A stretch of DNA of 64,000 nucleotides from Streptomyces showdoensis. GTDB taxonomy: Bacteria > Actinomycetota > Actinomycetes > Streptomycetales > Streptomycetaceae. The DNA lies in contig NZ_BAAAXG010000026.1 of the NCBI RefSeq assembly GCF_039535475.1, positions 2,046,001-2,110,000 on the forward strand, read 5' to 3'. The notes below the pieces were generated by a model. It saw nothing but the letters and a program-made list of their open reading frames with translations, did no database searches and had not been told where the DNA came from. This document shows positions 8,255 through 19,149 of the stretch, in pieces (position 1 is the first letter of the stretch; each line of letters opens with the position of its first letter). The translations under genes and the position numbers were made by a program.

Positions 8255-9928
8255 CTAGAAGCCCCTGGTCCGCTTCGCCGCCCGGCGGGCCGCCGCCGCA
8301 CCCGGGGCCTGCATGAAGAGGCGGGCCAGCTCGCTCCCGAGGTTCACCCCGATCGCGATCGCCAGGGCCAGCGCCGCCGCCTTCGCCAGCGAGGCGAAGC
8401 CCCCGTCCAGGTTGTTCTGCGCGATCGCGAGCACCCCGAAGTACGTCGCCGAACCGGGCAGCAGCGGACCGATCGCCGCCGTCACGTACGGCAGCGACGA
8501 GGTGTGGTGGTAGCGGGCGATCAGCTGCCCGAACAGACCCACCAGACCGGCCGCCACCGCCGTCGCCATCACCGTCGAGCCGCCCGCGGTCACCGCGATC
8601 GACGCGTAGATCACCCAGGCCACCCCGCCGTTCAGCGTCGCGAACAGCACCGTCGCCCGCGACTGCTGCAGCAGGATCGCGAAGGTCGCGCACAGCACCA
8701 TCGACGCCACGATCTGCGTCACCGGCCGCTCGACCGGCCGCAGCGCCCCCTCCGGATTCAGCTGCGCCCCGAACTGCACCGCCAGGTACAGCACCGACAG
8801 CACGCCCACCACGATCGCCACGAAGAAGTAGCCGACCTCCAGCAGCCGGGCCGAGGCCGTGATGTAGAAGCCGGTCAGACCGTCCTGCACGGCCGCCACC
8901 AGCGCCCGCCCCGGGATCAGGGCGAACAGGCCACCCGTGATGACCGCCGAGGGCCGCAGATCGGCGTGCAGCAGCGTCAGCGCCACCCCCATCGCCGCCG
9001 GCGGCATCGCCGCCACCAGGAACTGGTAGAACTCCGGCAGCCCGCGCCCCGCGCACAGCCACGCCAGCCGGTCGCCGAGCACCGCGCCCAGCGCCGCCAC
9101 GAAGAACACCGTCGGCCCACCGCCCAGCAGCACCGACGCGGCCCCGGCCAGCAGCCCGGCCGCCGCCGTGAGCACCCAGCCGGGATACGGGTGCCGGTTG
9201 CGCCGTATCTCCGCCAGCCGCCGGTACGCCTCCTCCGGCGTCACGTCGTGCGCACCCGTGTTGATGTCCGCGAGCAGCTGGTAGACGGCCGCGAGGCGGG
9301 TGTAGTCGGTGCCCCGGCGCCGGACCGTGCGGTTCGCCGTCACCGGGTCGTCCACCAGCGACGGCTGGTACGTGATCGACAGCAGCGTGAACGTGACCGT
9401 CGGCTCGCACCGGTCGAGCCCGTAGGCGCGGCAGATCGCGAACATCGCCGCCTCGACGTCCTCCGCCCCCTCGCCGCCCGCGAGCAGCAGCTCGCCGATG
9501 CGCAGGGTCAGGTCGAGCACGCGCGGCACCGAAGGACCGGTCTCGTCCTCCTTGCGCGGCGACTCCGGCACCGGCCGCTCACCCACCGGCAGCCGCAGCA
9601 TCGTCCGCATCCGGTCCTGCCAGGGCGCGTCCTGCGCCAGCCGGACCATCGGCACCCCGTACGCGGGCGTGAACGCCGGCGGGGAGCTCTTCGCCGAGTA
9701 CGTCGAGGGCGGAGCGAAGGCGGAACCTTCCTGCTCCGCGGGCGGCTCCGGCGCGAGCCCCTCCGGAAGGGCGAACTCGGAGGTCGGGTGCTCCTCCTCC
9801 GGCGGCGCGGGCTGCTCGACCCCGGTCGGCGGGGCGAAGGCGCTGCGCGCCTCGTCCGAGGGCGGCTTCCGGTCCTCCGGGTCCCGCTCCGGACCGTCCG
9901 GCTTCGCCACCACTGTCTCCGCACCCAC
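8255..9928 (-). CDS. Threonine/serine exporter (ThrE-like, DUF1212 plus DUF3815)
   Basis: A 557-residue protein: a disordered acidic/Pro-rich N-terminus (about 1-100), a cytoplasmic ThrE domain (LRIGELLLAGGEGAEDVEAA, CEPTVTFTLLSITY) and then about ten hydrophobic helices covering both the N- and C-terminal halves of ThrE. Corynebacterium ThrE exports L-threonine and L-serine by proton antiport, the expected role here. GTG at 9928 is the longest start; GTGs at 9913 and 9910 follow GCGGAG and are reasonable alternatives. Convergent with the DedA gene. Confidence 0.83.
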   Translation of the reverse strand: MGAETVVAKPDGPERDPEDRKPPSDEARSAFAPPTGVEQPAPPEEEHPTSEFALPEGLAPEPPAEQEGSAFAPPSTYSAKSSPPAFTPAYGVPMVRLAQDAPWQDRMRTMLRLPVGERPVPESPRKEDETGPSVPRVLDLTLRIGELLLAGGEGAEDVEAAMFAICRAYGLDRCEPTVTFTLLSITYQPSLVDDPVTANRTVRRRGTDYTRLAAVYQLLADINTGAHDVTPEEAYRRLAEIRRNRHPYPGWVLTAAAGLLAGAASVLLGGGPTVFFVAALGAVLGDRLAWLCAGRGLPEFYQFLVAAMPPAAMGVALTLLHADLRPSAVITGGLFALIPGRALVAAVQDGLTGFYITASARLLEVGYFFVAIVVGVLSVLYLAVQFGAQLNPEGALRPVERPVTQIVASMVLCATFAILLQQSRATVLFATLNGGVAWVIYASIAVTAGGSTVMATAVAAGLVGLFGQLIARYHHTSSLPYVTAAIGPLLPGSATYFGVLAIAQNNLDGGFASLAKAAALALAIAIGVNLGSELARLFMQAPGAAAARRAAKRTRGF

Positions 9929-9946
9929 TCCCGGCCGGGCACCCGC

Positions 9947-9980
9947 ACGATCACGCCACGGGGCAAACGATCACGCCACT
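9947..9980. repeat. 20-bp-spaced direct repeat upstream of thrE-like gene
   Basis: ACGATCACGCCAC occurs at 9947-9959 and again at 9967-9979, exactly 20 bp apart (two helical turns), just upstream of the ThrE-like start. The spacing is compatible with a tandem operator, but no regulator is assigned. Confidence 0.5.
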
Positions 9981-10002
9981 GTCCAGCCCAGTATGAACGC
10001 GC

Positions 10003-10038
10003 GAAGGGCGGTGCACCTCAGCAGGTGCACCGCCCTTC
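10003..10038 (-). terminator. Strong hairpin terminator of ppa
   Basis: A perfect 16-bp stem (arm GAAGGGCGGTGCACCT) with a CAGC tetraloop, 22 bp beyond the ppa stop on the minus strand. It separates ppa from the downstream thrE-like gene. Confidence 0.8.
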
Positions 10039-10060
10039 ACAGGCTCAGCCGGACAGGGGC

Positions 10061-10552
10061 TCAGTGGCCGCCCTGCTCCTTGGCGCGAGCGTAGGACTTC
10101 TCGATCTCTTCCTCGGCCTCGGCGCGGCCGACCCAGTCGGCGCCCTCGACGGACTTGCCGGGCTCCAGGTCCTTGTAGACCTCGAAGAAGTGCTGGATCT
10201 CCAGGCGGTCGAACTCGGCCACGTGGTGGATGTCGCGCAGGTGCTCCATGCGCGGGTCCGTCGCCGGGACGCACAGCAGCTTGTCGTCGCCGCCGGCCTC
10301 GTCCGTCATGCGGAACATGCCGATGGCGCGGCACTTGATGAGGCAGCCCGGGAAGGTGGGCTCGTCCAGGATGACGAGCGCGTCCAGCGGGTCGCCGTCC
10401 TCGCCGAGGGTGTTCTCGACGTAGCCGTAGTCCGTCGGGTAGGCGGTCGAGGTGAAGAGACGGCGGTCCAGGCGGATCCGACCGGTCTCGTGGTCGACCT
10501 CGTACTTGTTCCGCGATCCCTTGGGGATCTCGATGAGAACGTCGAACTCCAC
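10061..10552 (-). CDS. ppa: Inorganic pyrophosphatase
   Basis: A 163-residue family I soluble pyrophosphatase that hydrolyses PPi to two phosphates. Motifs include [17 protein letters not shown], the metal-binding signature [10 protein letters not shown], and [13 protein letters not shown]. The GTG at 10552 is chosen because AGGAGGAGA lies at ideal spacing and the product begins [12 protein letters not shown] as in relatives; a longer upstream reading to 10585 would place the ribosome site inside the gene. Divergent from the PBP4-type gene and ended by a strong hairpin. Confidence 0.93.
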   Translation of the reverse strand: MEFDVLIEIPKGSRNKYEVDHETGRIRLDRRLFTSTAYPTDYGYVENTLGEDGDPLDALVILDEPTFPGCLIKCRAIGMFRMTDEAGGDDKLLCVPATDPRMEHLRDIHHVAEFDRLEIQHFFEVYKDLEPGKSVEGADWVGRAEAEEEIEKSYARAKEQGGH

Positions 10553-10657
10553 GGGTGGATCTCCTCCTGAATCAACACATGTCAATGCTCGCGATGACGC
10601 GCGATGGTTAAGTGTCTCTCACGCACGGTCTTGATCGCGAAAGGGGCTGGTCATCAC

Positions 10658-12166
10658 ATGCCGGAGCCCAGAACCTGGCAGCTCGTGGCGGGCTCCGCCG
10701 TACTCGGTCTGGCCCTGGCCGCCGGAGCGGTGACCGCGGCCGGTCCGTGGGACTCCGGTCAGCGTAAGGCCGAGCGGGCCCGCGCGGCCGCCGCCGACCC
10801 CAGGGGTGGCGCACATCACGCCGGAGCCCCCGGACCCGCCCCCCGCCACCCCGCCGCCGTCCCCGCGCCCGCCCCGAGCGCCGCCGGAGTCCTGCGCGCC
10901 CTCGGCGCCCCCGGCACCACGGGAACGACCGGCACCGCCGACACCCCGGGCACCCCGGACGCCCCCGGTTCCACCCGGACGGGCGACCCCACCGGCCCCG
11001 CCCGCCCCACCGACTGGGCGGCCGTCCTCGTCCCGCTCCTCGCCGACCCCGGCCTCGGCCCGCTGCGCACCGCCTCCGTCGTCGACGTCGCCACCGGACG
11101 CCGGCTGTACGGAGAGGGCGCCGCCACCCCCATGACCCCCGCCTCCACCGTCAAGATCGCCACCGCGGCCGCCGCGCTCTCCGCCCTCGGCCCCGACCAC
11201 CGCATCGCCACCACCACCGTGACCGGCGCCGACGGACGCACCGTCACCCTCGTCGGCGGCGGCGACCCCACGCTCGACAAGACCCGCCTCAAGGCCCTCG
11301 CCGACGCCACCGCCCGCGCCCTCAAGGCCCGCGGCGGCACCCCCCGCCCGGTCCGGCTCGCCTACGACACCAGCCTCTACCAGGGCCCCGCGCTCCACCC
11401 CATCGGCCCCAACGAGAACCTGGCCCCGCTCAGCGCCCTCATGACCGACGAGGGCCGCCTCGACGGCAGCCGCAGCGGCCCCGCGCCCCGCACCGCCGAC
11501 CCGGCCGGCGACACCGCCACCGCCTTCGCCGCCCTGCTGCGCGCCGCCGGCGTCACCGTCCACGGCAGCCCCGCCCCCGGCCGCGCCCCCAAGGCCCCGC
11601 AGGCCGCGCCCCTCGCCCGCACCGACTCCGCACCCCTCGCCGACCTCGTCGAACGCACCCTCACCACCAGCGACAACGACCTCGCCGAAGCCCTCGCCCG
11701 GCAGACCGCCCTCGCCCGCAAACAGCCCGCCAGCGCCACCGGCGCCGCCAAGGCCGTCCACGACGAGCTCGCCCGCCTCGGCCTCCCCGTCGCCGGCGCC
11801 CGCTTCGCCGACGGCAGCGGACTCGACCGGAACGACCGCGTCTCCGCCGCCCTGCTCACCGGCATCCTCACCCGCGCGGCCGACCCCGCCCGCCCCGCCC
11901 TGCGCCCCGTCCTCACCGGACTCCCCGTCGGCGGCTTCAGCGGCACCCTCGCCGGACGCTTCGGCACCGACGCCACCGCCCCCGGCGCCGGCCTCGTCCG
12001 CGCCAAGACCGGCACCCTCACCGGAGTGAACACCCTCACCGGAACCGTCGTCACCGCCGACGGCCGCCTCCTCGCCTTCGCCTTCCTGGCCGGCCGCACC
12101 AGCTCCCCCGACACCGCCCAGCCCGCCCTCGACCGCCTCGCCGCGGCCCTCGCCCCACCCCGCTGA
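10658..12166 (+). CDS. dacB: D-alanyl-D-alanine carboxypeptidase/endopeptidase (PBP4 family)
   Basis: A 502-residue exported serine peptidase of family S13. It has a signal-anchor (LVAGSAVLGLALAAGAVTAA), a Pro/Ala/Thr-rich linker to about residue 120, then the penicillin-binding motifs SxxK in TPASTVKIATA, SxN in SDNDLAEALARQ and KTG in RAKTGTLTGVN. It trims or cleaves peptidoglycan cross-links outside the membrane. Start at 10658 follows AAAGGGG; the open frame extends 18 codons upstream with no signal-like character. It lies 60 bp before the next gene on the same strand. Confidence 0.9.
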   Translation: MPEPRTWQLVAGSAVLGLALAAGAVTAAGPWDSGQRKAERARAAAADPRGGAHHAGAPGPAPRHPAAVPAPAPSAAGVLRALGAPGTTGTTGTADTPGTPDAPGSTRTGDPTGPARPTDWAAVLVPLLADPGLGPLRTASVVDVATGRRLYGEGAATPMTPASTVKIATAAAALSALGPDHRIATTTVTGADGRTVTLVGGGDPTLDKTRLKALADATARALKARGGTPRPVRLAYDTSLYQGPALHPIGPNENLAPLSALMTDEGRLDGSRSGPAPRTADPAGDTATAFAALLRAAGVTVHGSPAPGRAPKAPQAAPLARTDSAPLADLVERTLTTSDNDLAEALARQTALARKQPASATGAAKAVHDELARLGLPVAGARFADGSGLDRNDRVSAALLTGILTRAADPARPALRPVLTGLPVGGFSGTLAGRFGTDATAPGAGLVRAKTGTLTGVNTLTGTVVTADGRLLAFAFLAGRTSSPDTAQPALDRLAAALAPPR

Positions 12167-12226
12167 CCCGGGGGAACAGTCGCCCGAACCCTCACCGAAC
12201 CGGCCCCGAGCCCGTACCGTTGACGC

Positions 12227-13375
12227 ATGACGAGCATCGGTGGTGCAGGCACATCGGGGATGGTCGACTGGAATCTCGCCGTCGCGACGGCGACCCGCCT
12301 GGTGCGCCCGGGCCCCGAGGTGAGCCGGGAGGAGGCCCGCGAGGTCGTCGCCGAGCTCCGCAGACACGCCAAGGCCGCCGAGGAACACGTCCGCGCCTAC
12401 ACCCGGATGATCCCCGAGGACCGCGACCCCGCAGACACCCCCGACACCCCCGTCCTCGTCGTCGACCGGGCCGGCTGGATCAAGGCCAACGTCGCCGGCT
12501 TCCGCGAACTGCTCTCCCCGCTCCTCGACAAGATGCAGGAACGCCGCTCCGGCTCCACCGGCGGCACCGTCCTCAGCAGCGTCGGCGGCAAGGTCACCGG
12601 CGTCGAGCTCGGCATGCTGCTGTCCTTCCTGGCCTCCCGCATCCTCGGCCAGTACGAGACCTTCGCCCCCGCCGGCCGCGACCTGCCCGCCGGAGCCGAC
12701 GGCGCCGGCCGCCTCCTCCTCGTCGCCCCCAACATCGTCCACGTCGAACGCGAGCTGGACGTCTCCCCGCACGACTTCCGGCTCTGGGTCTGCCTCCACG
12801 AGGAGACCCACCGCACCCAGTTCACCGCCGTCCCCTGGCTGCGCGACCACCTCCAGGGCGAGATCCAGTCATTCCTCGCCGCCACCGACGTCGACCCCTC
12901 CACCGTCGTCGAACGCCTCCGCGAAGCCGCCCAGGCCCTCGCCGGCGGCCGCCCCGAAGGCGAACAGGGCGAACCCGGACCCTCCCTCGTCGAACTCGTC
13001 CAGACCCCGGAACAGCGCGAGATCCTCGGCCGCCTCACCGCCGTCATGTCCCTCCTCGAAGGCCACGCCGACTACGTCATGGACGGCGTCGGACCCGACG
13101 TCGTGCCCTCCGTCGCCGAGATCCGCGAGAAGTTCCAGCAGCGCCGCGCCCGCGGCGCCTCCCGCCTCGACCTCGCCCTGCGCAAGCTCCTCGGCCTCGA
13201 CGCCAAGCTCCGCCAGTACCGCGACGGCGAGCGCTTCGTCCGGGCCGTCGTCGACCAGGTCGGCATGGACGGCTTCAACCGCGTCTGGACCTCCCCCAAC
13301 ACGCTCCCGACCAAGACCGAGATCGCCCGCCCGGCCGACTGGGTGGCGAGGGTGCACCGTAAGGCAGACTCGTGA
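12227..13375 (+). CDS. Zinc-dependent metalloprotease-like protein (DUF2342, F420-associated family)
   Basis: A 382-residue protein of the actinobacterial DUF2342 family, known as coenzyme F420 biosynthesis-associated. The zinc motif HEETH sits in LWVCLHEETHRTQF, and a downstream Glu in SLLEGHADYVMDGVG is the probable third ligand. No signal peptide, so cytosolic. TACCGT ends 6 nt before the ATG with no ribosome site, so translation is probably leaderless. Real proteolytic activity is unproven in this family. Confidence 0.82.
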   Translation: MTSIGGAGTSGMVDWNLAVATATRLVRPGPEVSREEAREVVAELRRHAKAAEEHVRAYTRMIPEDRDPADTPDTPVLVVDRAGWIKANVAGFRELLSPLLDKMQERRSGSTGGTVLSSVGGKVTGVELGMLLSFLASRILGQYETFAPAGRDLPAGADGAGRLLLVAPNIVHVERELDVSPHDFRLWVCLHEETHRTQFTAVPWLRDHLQGEIQSFLAATDVDPSTVVERLREAAQALAGGRPEGEQGEPGPSLVELVQTPEQREILGRLTAVMSLLEGHADYVMDGVGPDVVPSVAEIREKFQQRRARGASRLDLALRKLLGLDAKLRQYRDGERFVRAVVDQVGMDGFNRVWTSPNTLPTKTEIARPADWVARVHRKADS

Positions 13376-13572
13376 GACGGATGCGTCGGATGGCGGAAGA
13401 ACACCCCACCAATCACCCATCCGAGGGACCGTAGACGGCGGGTGAGGCGTGCAATGCTCGGGTAACGGCCAGGTTCTGTCACCATCGACGCACTCTGAGT
13501 GACCGAACCCCCACTTCCGACCGTTAAGACTCCGACCGAGGCACTGCACTCTCTCCACGAAGGGCACCGGAC

Positions 13573-14604
13573 ATGGGTCCCCATCCTGCGGTCGCGGCGA
13601 TACGCCTGGCGGTCCGCCGCGTACTCCACGACGTTCTCACCGAGCACACCACCCAGCACGCCGACGGCGGCCACGACGCCCGGCCCGACGCACACCCCCT
13701 GGTGCTCGTCGCCTGCTCCGGCGGCGCCGACTCCATGGCGCTCGCCTCCGCGCTCGCCTTCGAGGCCCGCAAGCTCGACGTCCGCGCCGGCGGCATCACC
13801 GTCGACCACGGCCTCCAGGCCGGCTCCGCGCAGCGCGCCCGCGAAGTCGCCGACCGCATGACCGCGCTCGGCCTCGACCCCGTCGAAGCCGTCACCGTCA
13901 CCGTCGGCCGCGACGGAGGCCCCGAAGCCGCCGCCCGCGACGCCCGCTACGCCGCCCTCGACGCCGCCGCCGAGCGGCACGGCGCCACCGCGATCCTCCT
14001 CGGGCACACCCGCGACGACCAGGCCGAGACCGTCCTCCTCGGCCTCGCCCGCGGCTCCGGCATCCGCTCGCTCTCCGGCATGGCCGCCGTCTCCGGCACC
14101 GCCGGCCGCTACCGCCGCCCCTTCCTGGAGCTCGACCGCCAGACCGTGCGCAAGGCCTGCATCGCCCAGGAACTCGCCGTATGGGACGACCCCCACAACA
14201 GCGACCCCGCCTACACCCGCTCCCGCCTCCGCCACGAGGGCCTCCCCGCCCTCGAGAAGGCCCTCGGCAAGGGTGTCGTCGAAGCCCTCGCCCGAACGGC
14301 CCAACTCTCCCGCGACGACGCCGACGCCCTCGACTCCTGGGCCGCCGACGCCGAGGCCTCCGTACGGGACGACACCGGCCGCCTCGAATGCGCCAAACTC
14401 TTCGGACTTCCCCCCGCCGTACGCCGCCGGGTCCTGCGCCGCGCCGTCATCGCCGAAGGCGCCCCCGCCGGCTCCCTCTTCGCCCGCCACATCGAGGAGG
14501 TCGACCGGCTCATCACCGGCTGGCGCGGCCAAGGGGCCATCAACCTGCCCGGGCGCGTCGAGGCGCGCCGCCAGGGTGGCAGACTGGTCATTCGGCAAGG
14601 CTGA
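13573..14604 (+). CDS. tilS: tRNA(Ile)-lysidine synthetase
   Basis: A 343-residue PP-loop ATPase with the SGGADS motif ([16 protein letters not shown]), [29 protein letters not shown] and [17 protein letters not shown]. It attaches lysine to C34 of the AUA-decoding tRNA-Ile precursor. GAAGGG upstream supports the ATG at 13573. The gene is followed 18 bp later by hpt, the usual tilS-hpt-ftsH order. Confidence 0.94.
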   Translation: MGPHPAVAAIRLAVRRVLHDVLTEHTTQHADGGHDARPDAHPLVLVACSGGADSMALASALAFEARKLDVRAGGITVDHGLQAGSAQRAREVADRMTALGLDPVEAVTVTVGRDGGPEAAARDARYAALDAAAERHGATAILLGHTRDDQAETVLLGLARGSGIRSLSGMAAVSGTAGRYRRPFLELDRQTVRKACIAQELAVWDDPHNSDPAYTRSRLRHEGLPALEKALGKGVVEALARTAQLSRDDADALDSWAADAEASVRDDTGRLECAKLFGLPPAVRRRVLRRAVIAEGAPAGSLFARHIEEVDRLITGWRGQGAINLPGRVEARRQGGRLVIRQG

Positions 14605-14622
14605 CGCAAGGCTGCAACGAAA

Positions 14623-15186
14623 GTGACCCGGGTGAACGAGAAGGACATGGGCACCGACCTCAAGTCGGTGCTCATCACCAAGGAAGAGATCGACGCGAAG
14701 CTCGCCGAGCTCGCCGCGAAGATCGACACGGAGTACGCGGGCAAGGACCTGCTCATCGTCGGCGTCCTCAAGGGCGCCGTGATGGTGATGGCGGACCTGG
14801 CGCGCGCGCTGTCCACCCCCGTCACCATGGACTGGATGGCCGTCTCCTCCTACGGCGCGGGCACCCAGTCCTCCGGCGTCGTCCGCATCCTCAAGGACCT
14901 CGACACCGACATCAAGGGCAAGCACGTCCTGATCGTCGAGGACATCATCGACTCGGGCCTGACCCTGTCCTGGCTCCTGTCCAACCTCGGCTCGCGCGAG
15001 CCGGCCTCCCTCGAGGTCTGCACCCTCCTGCGCAAGCCGGACGCGGCCAAGGTCGCCATCGACGTGAAGTGGATCGGCTTCGACATCCCGAACGAGTTCG
15101 TCGTCGGATACGGCCTCGACTACGCCGAGAAGTACCGCAATCTCCCGTTCGTCGGCACCCTCGCCCCCCACGTCTACGGCGGCTGA
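14623..15186 (+). CDS. hpt: Hypoxanthine phosphoribosyltransferase
   Basis: A 187-residue purine salvage enzyme transferring phosphoribose from PRPP to hypoxanthine or guanine. The PRPP motif is [19 protein letters not shown], with [14 protein letters not shown] and DFIVGYG-like [17 protein letters not shown]. The longest start is GTG 14623; in-frame GTG 14632 and ATG 14647 (after GAGAAGG) are plausible alternatives. It sits between tilS and ftsH and is followed by a strong hairpin. Confidence 0.93.
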   Translation: MTRVNEKDMGTDLKSVLITKEEIDAKLAELAAKIDTEYAGKDLLIVGVLKGAVMVMADLARALSTPVTMDWMAVSSYGAGTQSSGVVRILKDLDTDIKGKHVLIVEDIIDSGLTLSWLLSNLGSREPASLEVCTLLRKPDAAKVAIDVKWIGFDIPNEFVVGYGLDYAEKYRNLPFVGTLAPHVYGG

Positions 15187-15206
15187 CACCCGCCGCCCCA
15201 AGGGGA

Positions 15207-15254
15207 ACCCGCACCGTCTTCCCTCCGTTGAAGCAAGGGAAGACGGTCGCGGGT
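15207..15254 (+). terminator. Hairpin after hpt / upstream of ftsH
   Basis: Arms 15207-15224 and 15236-15254 form an 18-bp stem with a single-base bulge (arm ACCGTCTTCCCT plus ACCCGC). No T-tract. It can end the tilS-hpt transcript or attenuate readthrough into ftsH. Confidence 0.65.
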
Positions 15255-15317
15255 GACAATGCTGGGGTACCGTCCGAAGAACAGCTTTTTCTCACTCAGC
15301 AGCATTTACCTACGGGC

Positions 15318-15348
15318 AGGAGGGACGGGGCGCTAGCGCCCCGTATGG

Positions 15349-15351
<3 letters not shown>
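15318..15351 (+). promoter_or_regulatory. Palindrome between Shine-Dalgarno and ftsH start
   Basis: AGGAGG at 15318-15323 is 25 nt from the ftsH ATG at 15349, far too distant for normal initiation. The 20 bases 15325-15344 (acggggcgctagcgccccgt) are perfectly self-complementary. Folding them out would leave 5 nt between the ribosome site and the ATG, a normal distance. This suggests structure-assisted, perhaps temperature-sensitive, initiation. Confidence 0.6.
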
Positions 15352-17373
<2,022 letters not shown>

Positions 17374-17401
17374 CCCCCGGATCCCCGGACCCGGAATGGA
17401 T

Positions 17402-17444
17402 GCCGCGCCCCCACAGGTTCTAGCCTGTGGGGGCGCGGCTTTTT
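17402..17444 (+). terminator. Canonical rho-independent terminator after ftsH
   Basis: A perfect 16-bp stem (arm GCCGCGCCCCCACAGG, 17402-17417 with 17424-17439), TTCTAG loop and a T5 run at 17440-17444. It separates ftsH from folE. Confidence 0.9.
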
Positions 17445-17478
17445 CGCGTCAGGTTCAGACAGACGGAACGAGGCACAG

Positions 17479-18084
17479 ATGACCGACCCGGTGACGCTGG
17501 ACGGCGAGAGCCCGATCGGCGAGTTCGACGAGAAGCGCGCCGAGAACGCCGTACGGGAGCTCCTGATCGCGGTCGGCGAGAACCCGGACCGCGAGGGTTT
17601 GCTGGAAACTCCCGCACGCGTTGCACGTGCGTACAAGGAACTCCTGGCGGGGATGCGGCAAGAGCCTGAAGATGTCCTGACCACCACTTTTGACCTCGGT
17701 CACGACGAGATGGTCCTCGTGAAGGACATCGAATTCGTTAGCTTCTGTGAGCATCATCTTCTGGTGTTCCACGGCGTCGCTCATGTCGGATACATCCCGG
17801 CCGAGAGCGGGAAGATCACGGGACTGTCCAAGCTGGCGCGTCTCGTCGACGTGTTCGCCCGGCGGCCACAGGTGCAGGAGCGCTTGACGACGCAGATCGC
17901 GGACTCGCTCATGCGGATCCTCGAGGCCCGTGGTGCGATCGTGGTGATCGAGGCCGAGCACATGTGCATGTCCGTGCGCGGCATCCGCAAGCCGGGCGCG
18001 AAGACGACGACCTCGGCGGTACGTGGCCAACTGCGTGACGCTACTACACGAGCCGAGGCCATGTCCTTGATATTGGCACGTTAG
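17479..18084 (+). CDS. folE: GTP cyclohydrolase I
   Basis: A 201-residue homodecameric enzyme opening the folate pathway by converting GTP to dihydroneopterin triphosphate. The zinc ligands are present in FCEHH (Cys90, His93) and EHMCMS, with [23 protein letters not shown] and [16 protein letters not shown] intact, so it should be active. Odd feature: codons 1-39 are host-like (1 of 39 ends in A/T), but from codon 40 (17596) about 24 of the next 65 end in A or T, including rare TTG and later ATA. It ends in tandem TAG TAG. The gene is mosaic, next to a homing endonuclease. Confidence 0.94.
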   Translation: MTDPVTLDGESPIGEFDEKRAENAVRELLIAVGENPDREGLLETPARVARAYKELLAGMRQEPEDVLTTTFDLGHDEMVLVKDIEFVSFCEHHLLVFHGVAHVGYIPAESGKITGLSKLARLVDVFARRPQVQERLTTQIADSLMRILEARGAIVVIEAEHMCMSVRGIRKPGAKTTTSAVRGQLRDATTRAEAMSLILAR

Positions 18085-18128
18085 TAGCGGCGTGTCCGTC
18101 CTGCTCCATACCGTCCCGATCAGTCGAG

Positions 18129-18143
18129 TTGATCGCTGATCAA
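18129..18143 (+). promoter_or_regulatory. Inverted repeat before the endonuclease gene
   Basis: TTGATC-GCT-GATCAA is a perfect 6-bp inverted repeat immediately before the AAGGGG ribosome site of the endonuclease gene. It could be an operator or a small hairpin limiting expression. Confidence 0.4.
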
Positions 18144-18153
18144 GGGGATCGGT

Positions 18154-19146
18154 ATGGGGTATGGGCTTTCCAGCAAGATGCTGGTGAACCGAGTGGGCGG
18201 TTGGGCTCAGGCGAAGAACGTGGCTGCGGGCGACGAGCTGTGGACACTGGACCGTGACCGGACCGTACGGACGACCGTAGTGGATGTGACGGCGGTAAAA
18301 GGCCGTGACGCTGTCGAGGTGGTCACGGATCGCACTGCCTTCATTGCCAGCCCGAACCTCCTCCTGGCCACGCCGGATGGCTGGACACCCGCCGGGGACG
18401 CCGCAGGGGCCACGGCCGCATGGACGCCGGCTCGCAAGCTCTGCCGAGAACGCTTCAGGATCAGGCCGGGATACGAGTTCGGCTATTTCGTCGGCGCCAC
18501 CTGCTCAGACGGGACGGTCTACAAGAACTACGTCTCCCTCATCGTGAATGAGAAGAGCTTCGCCGCGCGCTATGCGGCGGCTTTGACGGCCTGCACGGGC
18601 CTTCCTGCAAGGCTTGAGGCGGTGTCTCGGCCGTCCGGCTATCTGAAGCGCGACCTGCCGGGATTCCGGGTGCGCGTGGTGTCGTCGTACCTCTCGGACG
18701 CTATGCGGCACTACGTCGGCGGGGACCCCCATCACATGAGGCAGGGCTTTCCCCGTGTCGTCATGCGGGACGCGGACACCTTTCAGGGGTTCCTCGACGG
18801 CTATATCGACGGCGACGGCTGCGACCTCAAGCATGGCTACGGGCGCATCATCGTGAGTGCCAACGTCCCGTTCCTGGCCGAGCTGGCGCGGATCATCGGA
18901 GCGCGCTTCACTCCCTCCAAGCGGGAGGCTGCGTCAAGGCTCTATGTCTCGAACCGCTGGCAGAACCGCAACACCTTCACCCCCGAGCACCATCCCACCG
19001 CCCCGCCCGAATCCACCTGGGTCCAGGTCCGCGAAGTCCGTCCCCGCCCGGCGGCCGGAACCAAGCCCTTCACGTTCTACAGCTACCGGCTGTCCCCGCA
19101 CCCCACGTTCCTGGTGAACGGGCACCTGGTGCGGGAGCCCTGGTAG
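18154..19146 (+). CDS. Free-standing intein-like LAGLIDADG homing endonuclease
   Basis: A 330-residue protein with an intein (Hint) fold split by a DOD endonuclease. Residues about 5-95 carry block A-like SSKMLVNRVGGWAQAKNVAAGDELWTL and block B-like DRTAFIASPNLLLATPDGW. LAGLIDADG motifs are YFVGATCSDG (111-120, Asp119) and FLDGYIDGDG (213-222, Asp221), both with the catalytic acid. The C-terminus reads HPTFLVNGHLVREPW. Splicing residues are lost: no Cys/Ser before LSSK, block B His is Asn, and terminal His-Asn is Arg-Glu. ATG 18154 follows AAGGGG, 69 bp after folE, and the gene is AT-richer than its neighbours. Confidence 0.87.
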   Translation: MGYGLSSKMLVNRVGGWAQAKNVAAGDELWTLDRDRTVRTTVVDVTAVKGRDAVEVVTDRTAFIASPNLLLATPDGWTPAGDAAGATAAWTPARKLCRERFRIRPGYEFGYFVGATCSDGTVYKNYVSLIVNEKSFAARYAAALTACTGLPARLEAVSRPSGYLKRDLPGFRVRVVSSYLSDAMRHYVGGDPHHMRQGFPRVVMRDADTFQGFLDGYIDGDGCDLKHGYGRIIVSANVPFLAELARIIGARFTPSKREAASRLYVSNRWQNRNTFTPEHHPTAPPESTWVQVREVRPRPAAGTKPFTFYSYRLSPHPTFLVNGHLVREPW

Positions 19147-19149
19147 GGG

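Noticed and set aside
8255..9928. Repeat-rich plus-strand frame 8504-10570 as a gene
   Set aside because: Its product is Arg/His/Gln-rich shadow sequence opposite the exporter and pyrophosphatase genes, which have clear family motifs.
10604..10657. Earlier start for the PBP4-type gene at 10604
   Set aside because: The extra 18 residues lack homology and lie in the divergent promoter region; the signal-anchor begins naturally after ATG 10658.
17479..19146. FolE interrupted by an intein
   Set aside because: FolE is complete through its normal C-terminus and ends in tandem TAG codons; no C-terminal extein follows the endonuclease, which has its own ribosome site. It is free-standing, not an in-frame intein, although in the same frame.
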